A stretch of DNA of 50,495 bases. It comes from Chitinophagales bacterium (GTDB lineage: Bacteria > Bacteroidota > Bacteroidia > Chitinophagales > JADIYW01). The notes under the pieces were generated by a model, which did no database searches, was not told where the DNA came from, and saw only the letters and a program-made list of their open reading frames with translations. Position numbers and translations under genes: made by a program. The stretch is from positions 1-50,495 of the forward strand of contig JADKZZ010000039.1 of the NCBI GenBank assembly GCA_020848475.1, given 5' to 3'. Positions 31,778-42,048 of the stretch are shown here, piece after piece; the first letter of the stretch is position 1; every line of letters begins with the position of its first letter.

Positions 31778-32182
31778 TTATGATAAAATAAATTTCATTT
31801 CAACACAGCGTCCTTCGTCGAAAAACAGTACTTCGTCGGCTAATTTTCGCATTAAAAATACGCCACGGCCATCAGGTTGTTCTAAGTATTCAGGTGTGGT
31901 TGGGTCGGGCAGTCGGTCTGGATTAAATCCATTACCTTGGTCGCGAACGGAAAGCCTAAAAATAGATTCGCATTTTTGCGCTTCAATGGCAACAATCTTT
32001 TTTTCGTCCAAATTATTGCCATGCTCGATAGCATTTGTGACAGCTTCGACGGACGCCAATAGCATATTGCCATATTGCTGGTCATTAATATGATACTGCA
32101 CCCTCAATGTTTCAATCATTGATTCTACTTTTGCAATATTTTTTAAGTTTGAATTAATTTTTAAATGAATCACCTCTGTCAT
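31778..32182 (-). CDS. RsbW-like ATP-binding anti-sigma regulatory factor
   Basis: HATPase motifs SVEAVTNAIEHGN, VRDQGNGFNPDRLPDP, GRGVFLMRKLADEV; start set at MTEVIHLKINSN. Confidence 0.85.
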   Translation of the reverse strand: MTEVIHLKINSNLKNIAKVESMIETLRVQYHINDQQYGNMLLASVEAVTNAIEHGNNLDEKKIVAIEAQKCESIFRLSVRDQGNGFNPDRLPDPTTPEYLEQPDGRGVFLMRKLADEVLFFDEGRCVEMKFILS

Positions 32183-32295
32183 CAAAAATGTTTTTTTGCG
32201 TGAATAGTTTTTATGGTCGGTAGGTTTATGTCGCCAAGCGTCAGGAAATAGCTGTTCATGCAAACAGACAAATAATTATACGTAAGTTTAATCAA

Positions 32296-35200
32296 TTAGT
32301 TAACAAGTCGCAAGTATTTTTCTACTAAATTTTTGTAGAAAGGCTTTAAATTCGGCGGAACGGTCTGATACAATTCGAGTGCAGATTTTCGTTTTTGCAA
32401 ATAATCTTCCAAATTAGGCGGTAGTTTTCTAGGAATTTCAATCGCAGATTTTGATTGTCTTTTTTCATCTTCTTCTTGATTGCGTTGTGCTTTCTCAAGC
32501 TCTAACAGTCTGGTTTCTATCTCTTTATGTCTTTTTAATGATTCTGACGAAAGCTTTTTTGTTGCTAATTCGCGTTCGAGTTCATCCATTTTTTTTATCA
32601 TTTCATCAACGCCACCAATGCCATTTTCTCCTTTTTTCTGATTTTGGCTCATTTGTTCTTTCATTTGTCGCAAGGCTTCGCGAATGGCGGCTTGTTGCTG
32701 TACGGCATCGGCAAAATCTTTTCCCATTTTTTTAGGATCTTGCCCTTGTTTCATGCCTTCTTGCATTTTACCGAGCTGCTCGCCGAGTTTTTTTTGCATT
32801 TCGCTCATCGATGGTTTTTCGCCTTTGCCACCAGGTTTTTTGCAGGCACCGCTGCCAGGCTTCGATTGGTTCATTTGCATTTGCATGTTGTCGAGCGATT
32901 CGCTGAGCATTAAGGCCAAGTTATTGGTAGCAGTCATGGCCATTTGTTGTGCCACACTCGCCACTATTTTATTGCGCTCTTCCATATTGTCAATGGCTTT
33001 TTTGATTTCGCGGTTGAGCTTATACATTTCATCGGAAATAAATGACTGCAACTGAAACTGACGTTTGCCTAAAGCTTGCAAACTATCGCCGATGAGCTTG
33101 GCATCGTCGCGCAAGTCATATTGCTTTTGCATAATTTGCGTGTACTTTGGACTTTCCGTTTCCGTTTTTTTCAGCTCGTTCATGAGTTGCTCCTGCTCGA
33201 AGGAAAGTTTGACCAAATTTTCCAATAGCTGACGTATCATCTTAATATCTTCTGCGGCTTGATCTTGTTGCATTTTATCTAAGCCAGATTTCATTTTCTG
33301 CGCCATCTTTTGCATTTTTTGTGCCGCTGATTTTTGCGATTTGGCAGCTTTATCGTTTTGCTCTTGTTGCAATTCGTCACTGCTATTTTCCATATTTTCT
33401 TTTATGTCTTCGGCATCACCTTCGTTGTCTTTGGTGTCGAGTTTGTTGTCGTTTTCTTTGTTAAATTGTTCGAGTTGTTTGAGGTCTTCTTTGATGTTGT
33501 CCATTTTTTTATTTAACGATTCCTGTTTTTTTTGCAAATCGCTTTGTGCCTCTTTTTTGTCTTTTGTTTGTTGTGCTAATTGTTCTTGTTCTTTCGCCAA
33601 TGCGTTGAGTTTGTCAATGGTTTCTTGTGCTTTTTGCTCTAATTGTAGCTGCTTAAAAAGCTTCTCCATTTTATCGAGCTCTGATTTTAAATCTTTGTTT
33701 GATAATTCCATTTTATCTAAATTCTCAAACGTATTTTTTTGCTCCATTTTTTGCAAAATGTCTTCGATTTGTTTCATCAAATCTTTCATTTCATCGCTGA
33801 GCATATCTTTTAGCATTTCCTGAAGCTTTTCTTGTTTTTGCAAGATGTCTTCATCAGGCTTTTTGAACTCGTCTTGGTTTTTTAAATTTTCGTCGTATTT
33901 ATCTTTTATCGCTTCCAGTTCTTTTGTTAATTCTTGATGTTTTTTTTGAATCTCTTCTAACTGTTTTTTGTCTTCCCATGAAAGTGATTTCTTGCTCAAT
34001 ATTTTCTCTTTCATTTCTTTTATTTGCGCTGCTAATTTGGCAGCACTTTTTGTGGCAGCGCTTAAGTTGTCTTTTATATCTTCGCTGTTCTGATATTCCT
34101 GCTTTTCGAGCTCATTAATTGTCGGCTTGTCGTACACAAAAAGTTGTGACTTGGTTGACTTAGGTCCTGTGACAGCATCATTGTCAAAAACCTCAAAATA
34201 ATAGTCCATTTTTTCGCCGTTGTTTAACTGATATTTTGCAAAATCAATTTGAAAATTGAAATCGGAAATGGATTTATTCGCTAATGGAAGTTGTTGTTTT
34301 TTGGAGATGATTAATTTTCCATTTTCATCTTTTATAGTATAATGAAATTCCAAACGAGATATACCATAATCATCGGCGACAGCACCTAAGAAAATGGCGA
34401 AATCTTTTTGAGTAGAATCCTGTATTTTTTCTACGCTGATGCTTGGAAAATTATCAGGAGTGGCAGCAATGGTGAAGGAAACCGAATCTCCATTTTCTAT
34501 TTCATGATTAGCCACATACACCGTATAACGTGTATCTCTTGTTATTTTTTTAGAAAAAGTGAATTGATTATTATTGTTTTTTACTGCATGATACAGTTTA
34601 CCATCAAATGCAATTTTTACATTATCTGTGCCTGACGTTTCAAAATTCCAATTCACAGAAGTGCCAACAGGTACAAGCAAATCGCCTGTGTTTTTAATGG
34701 TTTCGTCCTTTTTATTGATGTATGATGGATAATGCAGTTGTGTAGTAAAATTAGCGATAACAGGTTTTTTTAGTACGCGAATGTGATGTTCATCGCTGTT
34801 AAATTCTCCAGCAGAAAAATAAAACTGCATATCTTTTTGCAAGTTTGTAAAGCGATAGGAAAATAGATCGGTAGCTTTTTTTTCCATTTTGTAATTCTTG
34901 CCATCTTCATTGATGTACACTTCGTTGGGCACGGTTTTTCCTTTTATTTGCACATGTATTTCGATGTCATCATATTGCAACATTTTCATTTTTTTATTTT
35001 GCAACACAAATTCAAAAGGTGCTTTTTTAGCAAATCTTGTATTCGGATTTAATAGACGCGTATTGCTTTCTGTTAATATATTTGGTGCGGCAACGAGCAA
35101 AAACAATAGAATAAACAAAGGTGGTACTACATATTTTAAGTATTTTTTATTTTCATTTAAATTAACGGCATTTGAAAAAGGCACCAGCTTTATAGTTTCC

Positions 35201-35604
35201 AATTTTTGTTGAATACTGGCTTCAATTAATTCTTTATTATAAGCATTTTGTGATTGATGCTTCAGTTGTAGAATATTCAACAATTTATCTTTTACATCAG
35301 CAAAATGATTTCCGATAATGCTTGCTGCTTGCTCATGTGAAATCTGCTGACCGAGTTTTAAGTAGTGTATTAATGGTTTTAATATTAATGTACCAAAAGC
35401 AAATATTGTAATTCCGATAAATCCAAAAAGTAGAGATTTTCTTATTGTAGACGAAAGATATAGCTGGTACTCAAACAGTGAAATAAATAAATAAAAACCA
35501 AGCAATATTCCTGCGAACAAAAGTGCACCACGAAGCAATTTATTCAGATAAAATTTTCTGATAAATGCGTCTAATTTTTCGACGAGTAATTCGTAGTTAT
35601 TCAT
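32296..35604 (-). CDS. DUF4175-like large membrane/coiled-coil protein
   Basis: 1102 aa, N-terminal TM helices, then a very long Lys/Glu/Gln/Met coiled coil. Confidence 0.75.
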   Translation of the reverse strand: MNNYELLVEKLDAFIRKFYLNKLLRGALLFAGILLGFYLFISLFEYQLYLSSTIRKSLLFGFIGITIFAFGTLILKPLIHYLKLGQQISHEQAASIIGNHFADVKDKLLNILQLKHQSQNAYNKELIEASIQQKLETIKLVPFSNAVNLNENKKYLKYVVPPLFILLFLLVAAPNILTESNTRLLNPNTRFAKKAPFEFVLQNKKMKMLQYDDIEIHVQIKGKTVPNEVYINEDGKNYKMEKKATDLFSYRFTNLQKDMQFYFSAGEFNSDEHHIRVLKKPVIANFTTQLHYPSYINKKDETIKNTGDLLVPVGTSVNWNFETSGTDNVKIAFDGKLYHAVKNNNNQFTFSKKITRDTRYTVYVANHEIENGDSVSFTIAATPDNFPSISVEKIQDSTQKDFAIFLGAVADDYGISRLEFHYTIKDENGKLIISKKQQLPLANKSISDFNFQIDFAKYQLNNGEKMDYYFEVFDNDAVTGPKSTKSQLFVYDKPTINELEKQEYQNSEDIKDNLSAATKSAAKLAAQIKEMKEKILSKKSLSWEDKKQLEEIQKKHQELTKELEAIKDKYDENLKNQDEFKKPDEDILQKQEKLQEMLKDMLSDEMKDLMKQIEDILQKMEQKNTFENLDKMELSNKDLKSELDKMEKLFKQLQLEQKAQETIDKLNALAKEQEQLAQQTKDKKEAQSDLQKKQESLNKKMDNIKEDLKQLEQFNKENDNKLDTKDNEGDAEDIKENMENSSDELQQEQNDKAAKSQKSAAQKMQKMAQKMKSGLDKMQQDQAAEDIKMIRQLLENLVKLSFEQEQLMNELKKTETESPKYTQIMQKQYDLRDDAKLIGDSLQALGKRQFQLQSFISDEMYKLNREIKKAIDNMEERNKIVASVAQQMAMTATNNLALMLSESLDNMQMQMNQSKPGSGACKKPGGKGEKPSMSEMQKKLGEQLGKMQEGMKQGQDPKKMGKDFADAVQQQAAIREALRQMKEQMSQNQKKGENGIGGVDEMIKKMDELERELATKKLSSESLKRHKEIETRLLELEKAQRNQEEDEKRQSKSAIEIPRKLPPNLEDYLQKRKSALELYQTVPPNLKPFYKNLVEKYLRLVN

Positions 35605-35676
35605 CCTTGTTAAATATAGAAAAATGTTGTGCGCAACGCACGCATAAAATTGTTATTTTATTCTAATAATGTTTTA

Positions 35677-37407
35677 TTATTTTCCTTTCATTGGCACAAA
35701 ATAGACTTCGCGGAAATCGCGCTGTTCAGAAGCATTCTGCGGACAGTTGCGCACGTTTGCTTGTAATAATCGAAAATCGATATCGTAATAAATAGGCAAC
35801 ACCACGGCATCATCTATTACTTGCTGGTCGGCTTTCGCATATAATATATTTCGCTTTGCCTCGTCAGTAGTAGCCAATGCTTCATCGAATACCTTGTCGA
35901 AATTTTTATTTTTATAACGGAAAGAGTTGATATATGTTTTTACGTTGATGTCATCTGGCACATATTTACTATGAAATAAATTCAGAAAACTTTCCGCATC
36001 AGGATAATCGGCGACCCAACCTAAACGATAAAAATCTATTTTCGCTGTTTCTACGGCTTCCGTATGCTGTGCCCAAGGTACAATCAATAAATCGATTTCG
36101 ATATTCAAAGTTTCTTCTAACATTTTTTTCAAAGCCTCTGCTACTTGTGAGTTGCGCGAACCGCCAGAATTTAATTCTAATGTTACCTTTGGAAAGCCTT
36201 TGCCTTTTGGAAATCCAGCTTTTGCCATATATTCTTGTGCTTTCGCAGCATCATACGTATAACCTTTTACTAACTTAGAATCGAAGGTGCCAGTACCTGG
36301 CGGCACAGTGCCGTAAATAGCAGGAAATCCAGTACCTTTTAATGTGAAGTCGCACACTTTCTGACGGTCGATTGCATAGCAAAATGCCTTGCGCACATTG
36401 ATGTTATTAAATATTTTTCCTTGATGCTGAAAGCCATAATATTGCAATGCAATTTGTGGTTTATATTGTAAAATAAAATTTTTATAAGCTGGTTTTAAAT
36501 TCTTTTTATAATCTACTATTTCATCGATCATTTCCAATGGAAAACGATATACTAAATCGCTATTTCCTTTGGAAAATTCCATCAATTCATTTTTCTTTTC
36601 TTTGATGTAAGAAATGCGTAATGCATCTAAATAGGGCAATTGATTGCCGAATTCGTCTTTTTTCCAATAATGCGGATTGCGCGCCAAGAAAGTAACCTGA
36701 TTGTCTTTATTAATTTTTAGATAAAATGGACCTGTGCCAACAGGATGCATGCGAATTTCATTGCCATATTTCTCTACTGCTTCATGTGGATATATTTTTC
36801 CAAAAATTAAAGCTAAACGTGCCAAGAAAACAGCATACGAACGCTCTAATTCTATTTGAATAGTGTAATCATCTATTACTTTTATGCCACTTACACCCTC
36901 TTTAGGAATGATTTTTTTTGCCGTTAAAGAATCATATTCGTTAGCACCTTTTACTACATCTTTAAAAATCCAAAAACCTTGGTTGTCCGCTGGATTGTGA
37001 AAGCAAATTCTATCGAAGCAATATTTTACATCTTGTGCTTTCATTTCCCTACCTTTCCCATCAGCAAAGCACTTATCATCGTGGAAACGTACGCCTTTTC
37101 GCAAATAAAAAGTATATTTTGTAGCTGTTTCATCTATTTCCCAGCGCTCTGCTAATTGAGGAATAACAGCAAGCGTGCTGTCGTCAAAAGTAACTAAGCC
37201 ATCAAAAAGTTGCTCACCAATTCTATGTGCCACTACTTCGGTCACATTTAAGGGATACAATGTTTTAAAATACTCTTCTTCATTGGTGCGAAAAGTGCCA
37301 CCGTAATATCTGCCACCTTTTGCAGGACGCAATTTAAATTCGCGTTTTTGTTCTCCAATGCAGGAAAAAAGAAATAAACAGATAAAAGCGTAAAGAAGGT
37401 GCTTCAT
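35677..37407 (-). CDS. ABC transporter substrate-binding lipoprotein, family 5 (OppA/DppA-like)
   Basis: Lipobox LFLFSCIG; YTFYLRKGVRFHDDKCF, VGTGPFYL, NVRKAFCYAIDR motifs. Confidence 0.92.
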   Translation of the reverse strand: MKHLLYAFICLFLFSCIGEQKREFKLRPAKGGRYYGGTFRTNEEEYFKTLYPLNVTEVVAHRIGEQLFDGLVTFDDSTLAVIPQLAERWEIDETATKYTFYLRKGVRFHDDKCFADGKGREMKAQDVKYCFDRICFHNPADNQGFWIFKDVVKGANEYDSLTAKKIIPKEGVSGIKVIDDYTIQIELERSYAVFLARLALIFGKIYPHEAVEKYGNEIRMHPVGTGPFYLKINKDNQVTFLARNPHYWKKDEFGNQLPYLDALRISYIKEKKNELMEFSKGNSDLVYRFPLEMIDEIVDYKKNLKPAYKNFILQYKPQIALQYYGFQHQGKIFNNINVRKAFCYAIDRQKVCDFTLKGTGFPAIYGTVPPGTGTFDSKLVKGYTYDAAKAQEYMAKAGFPKGKGFPKVTLELNSGGSRNSQVAEALKKMLEETLNIEIDLLIVPWAQHTEAVETAKIDFYRLGWVADYPDAESFLNLFHSKYVPDDINVKTYINSFRYKNKNFDKVFDEALATTDEAKRNILYAKADQQVIDDAVVLPIYYDIDFRLLQANVRNCPQNASEQRDFREVYFVPMKGK

Positions 37408-37514
37408 GAAAATAAATTATGGCTAAAAATACGAATATTTAATGGAAGAAATAATTTTCAAAACACAATAAAACCATATAAATTGAGTTATATTTGAATA
37501 AATAAATTATAAAA

Positions 37515-37856
37515 ATGAAAAATCATGTTCTACTTTTAATGCCAATATTAGCATCAGTAATTCTTTTTGCTGCAAAACCTAAAACAGGTGTTCATTCGGT
37601 GAGTGAATTTGAAAAACTATACCAATCGAAAGAATTTCCGTTTAACAAAATTTCAGATACTACTTTTCAGCGTTTAAAATCAGGAATTGCCTTTGATGAT
37701 AAAGGACAATTCAGAGGTTTTCTGTTTATTGGCGGATTGCGCAAAGAACTCACGTATGAAGAATATGTAAGATTTAATGAGTTAATTAGCGGTTTTCAAC
37801 AAGCCACTTCAGAAGAAGATAAAAAAGAATATGAAAGACGCAGAAATTTAAAGTAA
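37515..37856 (+). CDS. Hypothetical exported protein
   Basis: 113-aa ORF with N-terminal hydrophobic segment; TATATTTG -7-type element at 37489-37496. Confidence 0.6.
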   Translation: MKNHVLLLMPILASVILFAAKPKTGVHSVSEFEKLYQSKEFPFNKISDTTFQRLKSGIAFDDKGQFRGFLFIGGLRKELTYEEYVRFNELISGFQQATSEEDKKEYERRRNLK

Positions 37857-37874
37857 TTATAAATTATTCCTTGA

Positions 37875-37969
37875 TTTGTTGGTTTTTTTGACCAACAAAC
37901 CATCATGATAATATTCGTCTATTGCGTTTTTATTCACGCTTGGCAGTTTGTTGGCTGCAAGCCAACAAA
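37875..37969. repeat. Two adjacent hairpins sharing TTTGTTGG/CCAACAAA
   Basis: TTTGTTGGT-ttttttg-ACCAACAAA (37875-37899) and TTTGTTGGCT-gca-AGCCAACAAA (37947-37969). Confidence 0.7.
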
Positions 37970-38072
37970 GGCAGAGGATAATTTCCGTCGCATTCATATG
38001 CAAATGTTATCCTTATTCCTAAATACAGCTTATCTATTTATTCAGAGTATGTGAATCTTCCGAACACTTATG

Positions 38073-38222
38073 GTGTCCTCACGAACCACATTACAAGAAA
38101 ACATTTCTATTGTTTTTTCAGTACGATACATACGTGTTTTAATTCCGCACAAGTATGCATCTTCACAAACCTTAGCTGCATACTTGCGCAAATTGTGATT
38201 TTATGTTGTTTTGTGAGGACAC
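38073..38222. repeat. Nested inverted repeats in intergenic region
   Basis: Outer GTGTCCTCAC (38073-38082) / GTGAGGACAC (38213-38222); inner CAAGTATGCA (38150-38159) / TGCATACTTG (38177-38186). Confidence 0.65.
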
Positions 38223-38247
38223 GAACCAAGGCTATCGGTTATTTACT

Positions 38248-38604
38248 TTATTCTGTGATGTCAAATATTTTTTTAAGCTTTGGTTTATTTATAACCTGTC
38301 CATTACATATCAAATAAGCAATATTTACAGTGTCTTCTGCAATTTTAAAATGTAATTTCTTACCTTCTATTCTGTATTGATTAGGTAATGACATTGTGAT
38401 AAATGAATCTAATGTATAATCAGAAACTTTCATTAAATACGGTGGTGTGTTTAGTCCTGTACTCACACACTCTGGATTATAATATCTTACTACTTCTCCA
38501 CTGTATATTTTATTTGGATCAAGAATTTCTTCTTTACATTTCTTTTTGCAAGCATTAGAAAATACGCTAAAAAGTGCTACTGTAATCAAAATTGTTTTTT
38601 TCAT
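38248..38604 (-). CDS. Small putative lipoprotein
   Basis: MKKTILITVALFSVFSNACKKKCKEE, lipobox-like; 118 aa. Confidence 0.65.
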   Translation of the reverse strand: MKKTILITVALFSVFSNACKKKCKEEILDPNKIYSGEVVRYYNPECVSTGLNTPPYLMKVSDYTLDSFITMSLPNQYRIEGKKLHFKIAEDTVNIAYLICNGQVINKPKLKKIFDITE

Positions 38605-38698
38605 TTTTAATTGTTTAAGTAAATATTATTTCCCTTGCCTTGCTAATCTTTTTGACCAACAAACTAGCATCCTTTCGCGAGTTTGGAGAGATAAATTT

Positions 38699-39481
38699 CT
38701 ATATCGAAATCTTCAAATAAATCGGACAATGGTCAGAGTGTTTGACGTCCATAAATATTTTTGCATCTTCAATTTGTTGTTCCATTTCTTTTGTCGTTAC
38801 TAAATAATCGATACGCCAACCTTTATTATTGCCACGTGCATTTGCCCTATTGCTCCACCAAGAATAATGATGCAATAAACTAGGATGAACATGTCTAAAA
38901 GTATCAATAAAACCACTATTAAATAATTTGCTCATCCATTCGCGTTCTTCCGGCAAAAATCCTGAACTATTTTTGTTTCCTTTTGGATCGTGAATATCAA
39001 TTTCGGTATGACAAATATTATAATCACCTGCTAGAATTATCTTTTGACTATCTTGCTTAATATCATGTATGTACTTGTACATATCATCGAGATATGCCAT
39101 TTTTACTTGTTGTCGTTCATCGCCGCTCGAACCTGAAGGAAAATAGCTGTTAATAATCGTGATGTCTCCAATATCCAAACGAATCAGCCTGCCTTCAAAA
39201 TCATATTGATGAATATCCATTCCCTTCACCACATTATCATGTAAAACCTCATTTTTTATGGCAATTCCAACGCCGCTATATCCTTTTTTTTGCGCAGAAA
39301 ACCAATGAGTTTGAAAGCCTATTTCATGAAAGTGTTCTGATGGTATATCTAATTCATTCGCTTTTATTTCTTGAAATAAATACACATCATGATTGGTCGT
39401 TTTTATCCAATCTATTAAACCTTTGGAGACAGCAGAGCGTATGCCATTTACGTTATACGAAATAATTTCTAATGACTTCAT
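38699..39481 (-). CDS. xth: Exodeoxyribonuclease III
   Basis: EIISYNVNGIRSAVSKGLIDWI, LFQEIKA, LAGDYNICHTEIDIHDPK, RIDYLVTT, SDHCPIYL. Confidence 0.95.
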   Translation of the reverse strand: MKSLEIISYNVNGIRSAVSKGLIDWIKTTNHDVYLFQEIKANELDIPSEHFHEIGFQTHWFSAQKKGYSGVGIAIKNEVLHDNVVKGMDIHQYDFEGRLIRLDIGDITIINSYFPSGSSGDERQQVKMAYLDDMYKYIHDIKQDSQKIILAGDYNICHTEIDIHDPKGNKNSSGFLPEEREWMSKLFNSGFIDTFRHVHPSLLHHYSWWSNRANARGNNKGWRIDYLVTTKEMEQQIEDAKIFMDVKHSDHCPIYLKISI

Positions 39482-39526
39482 TTACAAATATTTTTTTCAG
39501 CGATAATTTTTTAACTTCACCATTTA

Positions 39527-42004
39527 TTGAAAGCGGTAAAAGCAAATATACTAATCCTTTTTTTCTTAGGATATTTTTCTGTACATGCACAGACATTTAT
39601 AGATGGCATTGTGTTGGATAGTGTAAGCAAATCGCCGATAAGTTATGCTAATATTTACATTAAAGGCACCACCATTGGCGTCACTACAGATGATACAGGC
39701 TATTTTAAATTGCCACTCACGCAAGCTTTCGATTCTATCACGGCGGCATATTTAGGTTATGAAGAAAAAACAATTCGCCTCAGTAAGCAAAGCAAACAAA
39801 GACTTGTTTTTTTGTTGTCATCGAGCGCAAACACATTGGCAGAAACCGTAATTGTTGCCAACAAAGAAAGCTTGGAAGATTATCTTATTCGTAAAATATT
39901 AGAAAATAAAGAAAAGAACGACAAAAAACATTTACAAAATTACAGCTACGAACTGTATAATAAAATAGAGTTAGATGTGAAAAATATGTCTGACAAATTT
40001 ATGAATCGAAAAATACTAAAACCATTCAAGTTTGTATTCGACAATATTGACAGTACCTCTGAAGAAGAACCATTTTTGCCACTGATGTTGTCCGAAAATA
40101 TTTCCGATTATTATTATACCAATAAACTCAATAAAAAACGAGAGATAATTAAAGCCTCAAAAATGTCAGGCATTAGCGATGCAAGTTTTAATGAGTTTCT
40201 AAATGCAACTTATCAAGATATAAATGTCTATGACAACGCCTATACTATTCTCGAAAAGCAATTCATCAGCCCAATTGCAAACGTATGTAAAACGTTTTAT
40301 AAATATAAAGTAATCGATACTTTGGTGCTCGATAATATTGTGCACTACAAGATGTTATTTGAACCTAAAACAAAAGGTGATAACACATTTTTAGGTAGTT
40401 TTATTGTGTCAGAAAATAATTATGCTATTAAAAGCATTCAGCTAAGAATGGCTGCTCATGTTAATATTAATTTCGTCAAAAAAATAGAAATCAACCAAGA
40501 TTTTGATAATGTAGATGGCCTGTGTTGGATGATGACCAAAGACCATCTTGTCATCGAATTTAAACCTTTGGAAAAAACACCAGCGATTGTCACTAGAAAA
40601 AATACAGTATATAGAAATTTTAAAATCAACACAGCATATAATGATTCCATGATAGCTGTGCTTAAAGAGGAACTCACAATGGATGAGCATACGATAAAAA
40701 AAGATCAAGCATTTTGGGACACTTCTCGATTTATACAATTATCAAAAAACGAAGCAGCAGTTTATCATATCATTGATACTTTAAAAACGGTACCTGCTTA
40801 TAAAACATATGTCGATATTATCAATTTTGTGTTGACTGGCTATTACAAAGCAGGACCAGTAGAAATTGGACCAATATTGAATACAGTAAGCTTTAATAAG
40901 CTCGAAGGTTGGCGTTTTGGCATTGGTTTGCGCACGAATGATAAGATGTGTTCGTGGGCTCAAATTAGTGCTCATATCGCATATGGCTTGCGCGATAAAA
41001 AAGTGAAAGGCGATGTAGGTGTTCGATTTTTAGTTGACAAACGACCGCGTCAAATTATTAGTGCATCGTACACACACGATGTAAGCGAACTCAGCAAAAC
41101 TTCAGATTTACTGGCTACCGACAATATCTTGAGTATTATAATAAACAGAAGAAAACCAGATGTGCGTTTGCTATATTTTGAAGAAGCCAAACTCGGATAC
41201 TCAATAGAATATAAACAAGGCATGTCCTTTGGCATCGCATTTCAAAACAGATACATCAAGCAAGGATTAGTGCCATTTCGATATGCGCTCACCAATAAAG
41301 AATTAGTGACTGACACCTTACATAGTCTAAGGCAATCAGAGCTGATTTTTAATGCACGATTTGCGATTGGTGAGAAATATATCAACAAAAACTCCTTATT
41401 CAGAAGTAGCATAAATACTAGCAAAGTGCCTGTCATACAATTTGAATATGTCTATGGCATCAATAAATTTTTAGGTAGTCAATTTAATTATCATAAACTC
41501 ACATTGTCGTATGCACAAATCATTCCAATACGCACTATTGGAAGATTTGAAATGCATATTCAAGCGGGAAAAGTATTCGGCACAGTGCCATTTTTGTTAA
41601 ATGAAGTGCATGATGGCAATCAGACATATGCCTTTAGCAATACTGCATTTAATGTGATGAACGATTATGAATTTTATAGTGATAGATATTTACAATGGAA
41701 TTTTTCACATCATTTCGATGGTTTTTTTCTGAATAGAATTCCAGGTATTAGAAAATTGAAATTGCGCGAAGTTATTCATACACGTGGCATTTGGGGAAAT
41801 GCTTCAGCAAAAAATAGGACATTTAATCAATTAAATACGAGCTTCATCAAGCCGACAGGAAAAATTCCATATATCGAAGTTGGTTTTGGTTTGGAAAATA
41901 TTTTAAAATTTATTCGTTGGGACGTGATGTGGCGTGTTACACATCGAGATAATCCAAAAGCATATAAGTGGATGATGACATTTGGTTTTAACTTTAATTT
42001 TTAA
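39527..42004 (+). CDS. DUF5686-like outer-membrane protein with carboxypeptidase-like regulatory domain
   Basis: TTG start, signal peptide ILFFLGYFSVHAQ, GIVLDSVSKSPISYANIYIKGTTIGVTTDDTGYFKL, long beta-rich C-terminus ending in FNFNF. Confidence 0.85.
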   Translation: MKAVKANILILFFLGYFSVHAQTFIDGIVLDSVSKSPISYANIYIKGTTIGVTTDDTGYFKLPLTQAFDSITAAYLGYEEKTIRLSKQSKQRLVFLLSSSANTLAETVIVANKESLEDYLIRKILENKEKNDKKHLQNYSYELYNKIELDVKNMSDKFMNRKILKPFKFVFDNIDSTSEEEPFLPLMLSENISDYYYTNKLNKKREIIKASKMSGISDASFNEFLNATYQDINVYDNAYTILEKQFISPIANVCKTFYKYKVIDTLVLDNIVHYKMLFEPKTKGDNTFLGSFIVSENNYAIKSIQLRMAAHVNINFVKKIEINQDFDNVDGLCWMMTKDHLVIEFKPLEKTPAIVTRKNTVYRNFKINTAYNDSMIAVLKEELTMDEHTIKKDQAFWDTSRFIQLSKNEAAVYHIIDTLKTVPAYKTYVDIINFVLTGYYKAGPVEIGPILNTVSFNKLEGWRFGIGLRTNDKMCSWAQISAHIAYGLRDKKVKGDVGVRFLVDKRPRQIISASYTHDVSELSKTSDLLATDNILSIIINRRKPDVRLLYFEEAKLGYSIEYKQGMSFGIAFQNRYIKQGLVPFRYALTNKELVTDTLHSLRQSELIFNARFAIGEKYINKNSLFRSSINTSKVPVIQFEYVYGINKFLGSQFNYHKLTLSYAQIIPIRTIGRFEMHIQAGKVFGTVPFLLNEVHDGNQTYAFSNTAFNVMNDYEFYSDRYLQWNFSHHFDGFFLNRIPGIRKLKLREVIHTRGIWGNASAKNRTFNQLNTSFIKPTGKIPYIEVGFGLENILKFIRWDVMWRVTHRDNPKAYKWMMTFGFNFNF

Positions 42005-42048
42005 GCGAGAACGATAATTATTTTATACTTTTACAAAAAAGCTACACC

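Noticed and set aside
33334-33823. Phe/Ser/Cys-rich ORFs antisense to the DUF4175-like gene
   Set aside because: Composition typical of the complement of a Lys/Glu/Gln coiled coil.
37875-37969. Possible integron attC-like site because of the short paired arms
   Set aside because: No RYYYAAC/GTTRRRY core layout and no integrase or cassette array nearby.
38051-38317. 88-aa plus-strand ORF in the structured intergenic region
   Set aside because: It spans the inverted repeats and overlaps the end of the lipoprotein gene; Cys/Phe/His-rich non-coding composition.
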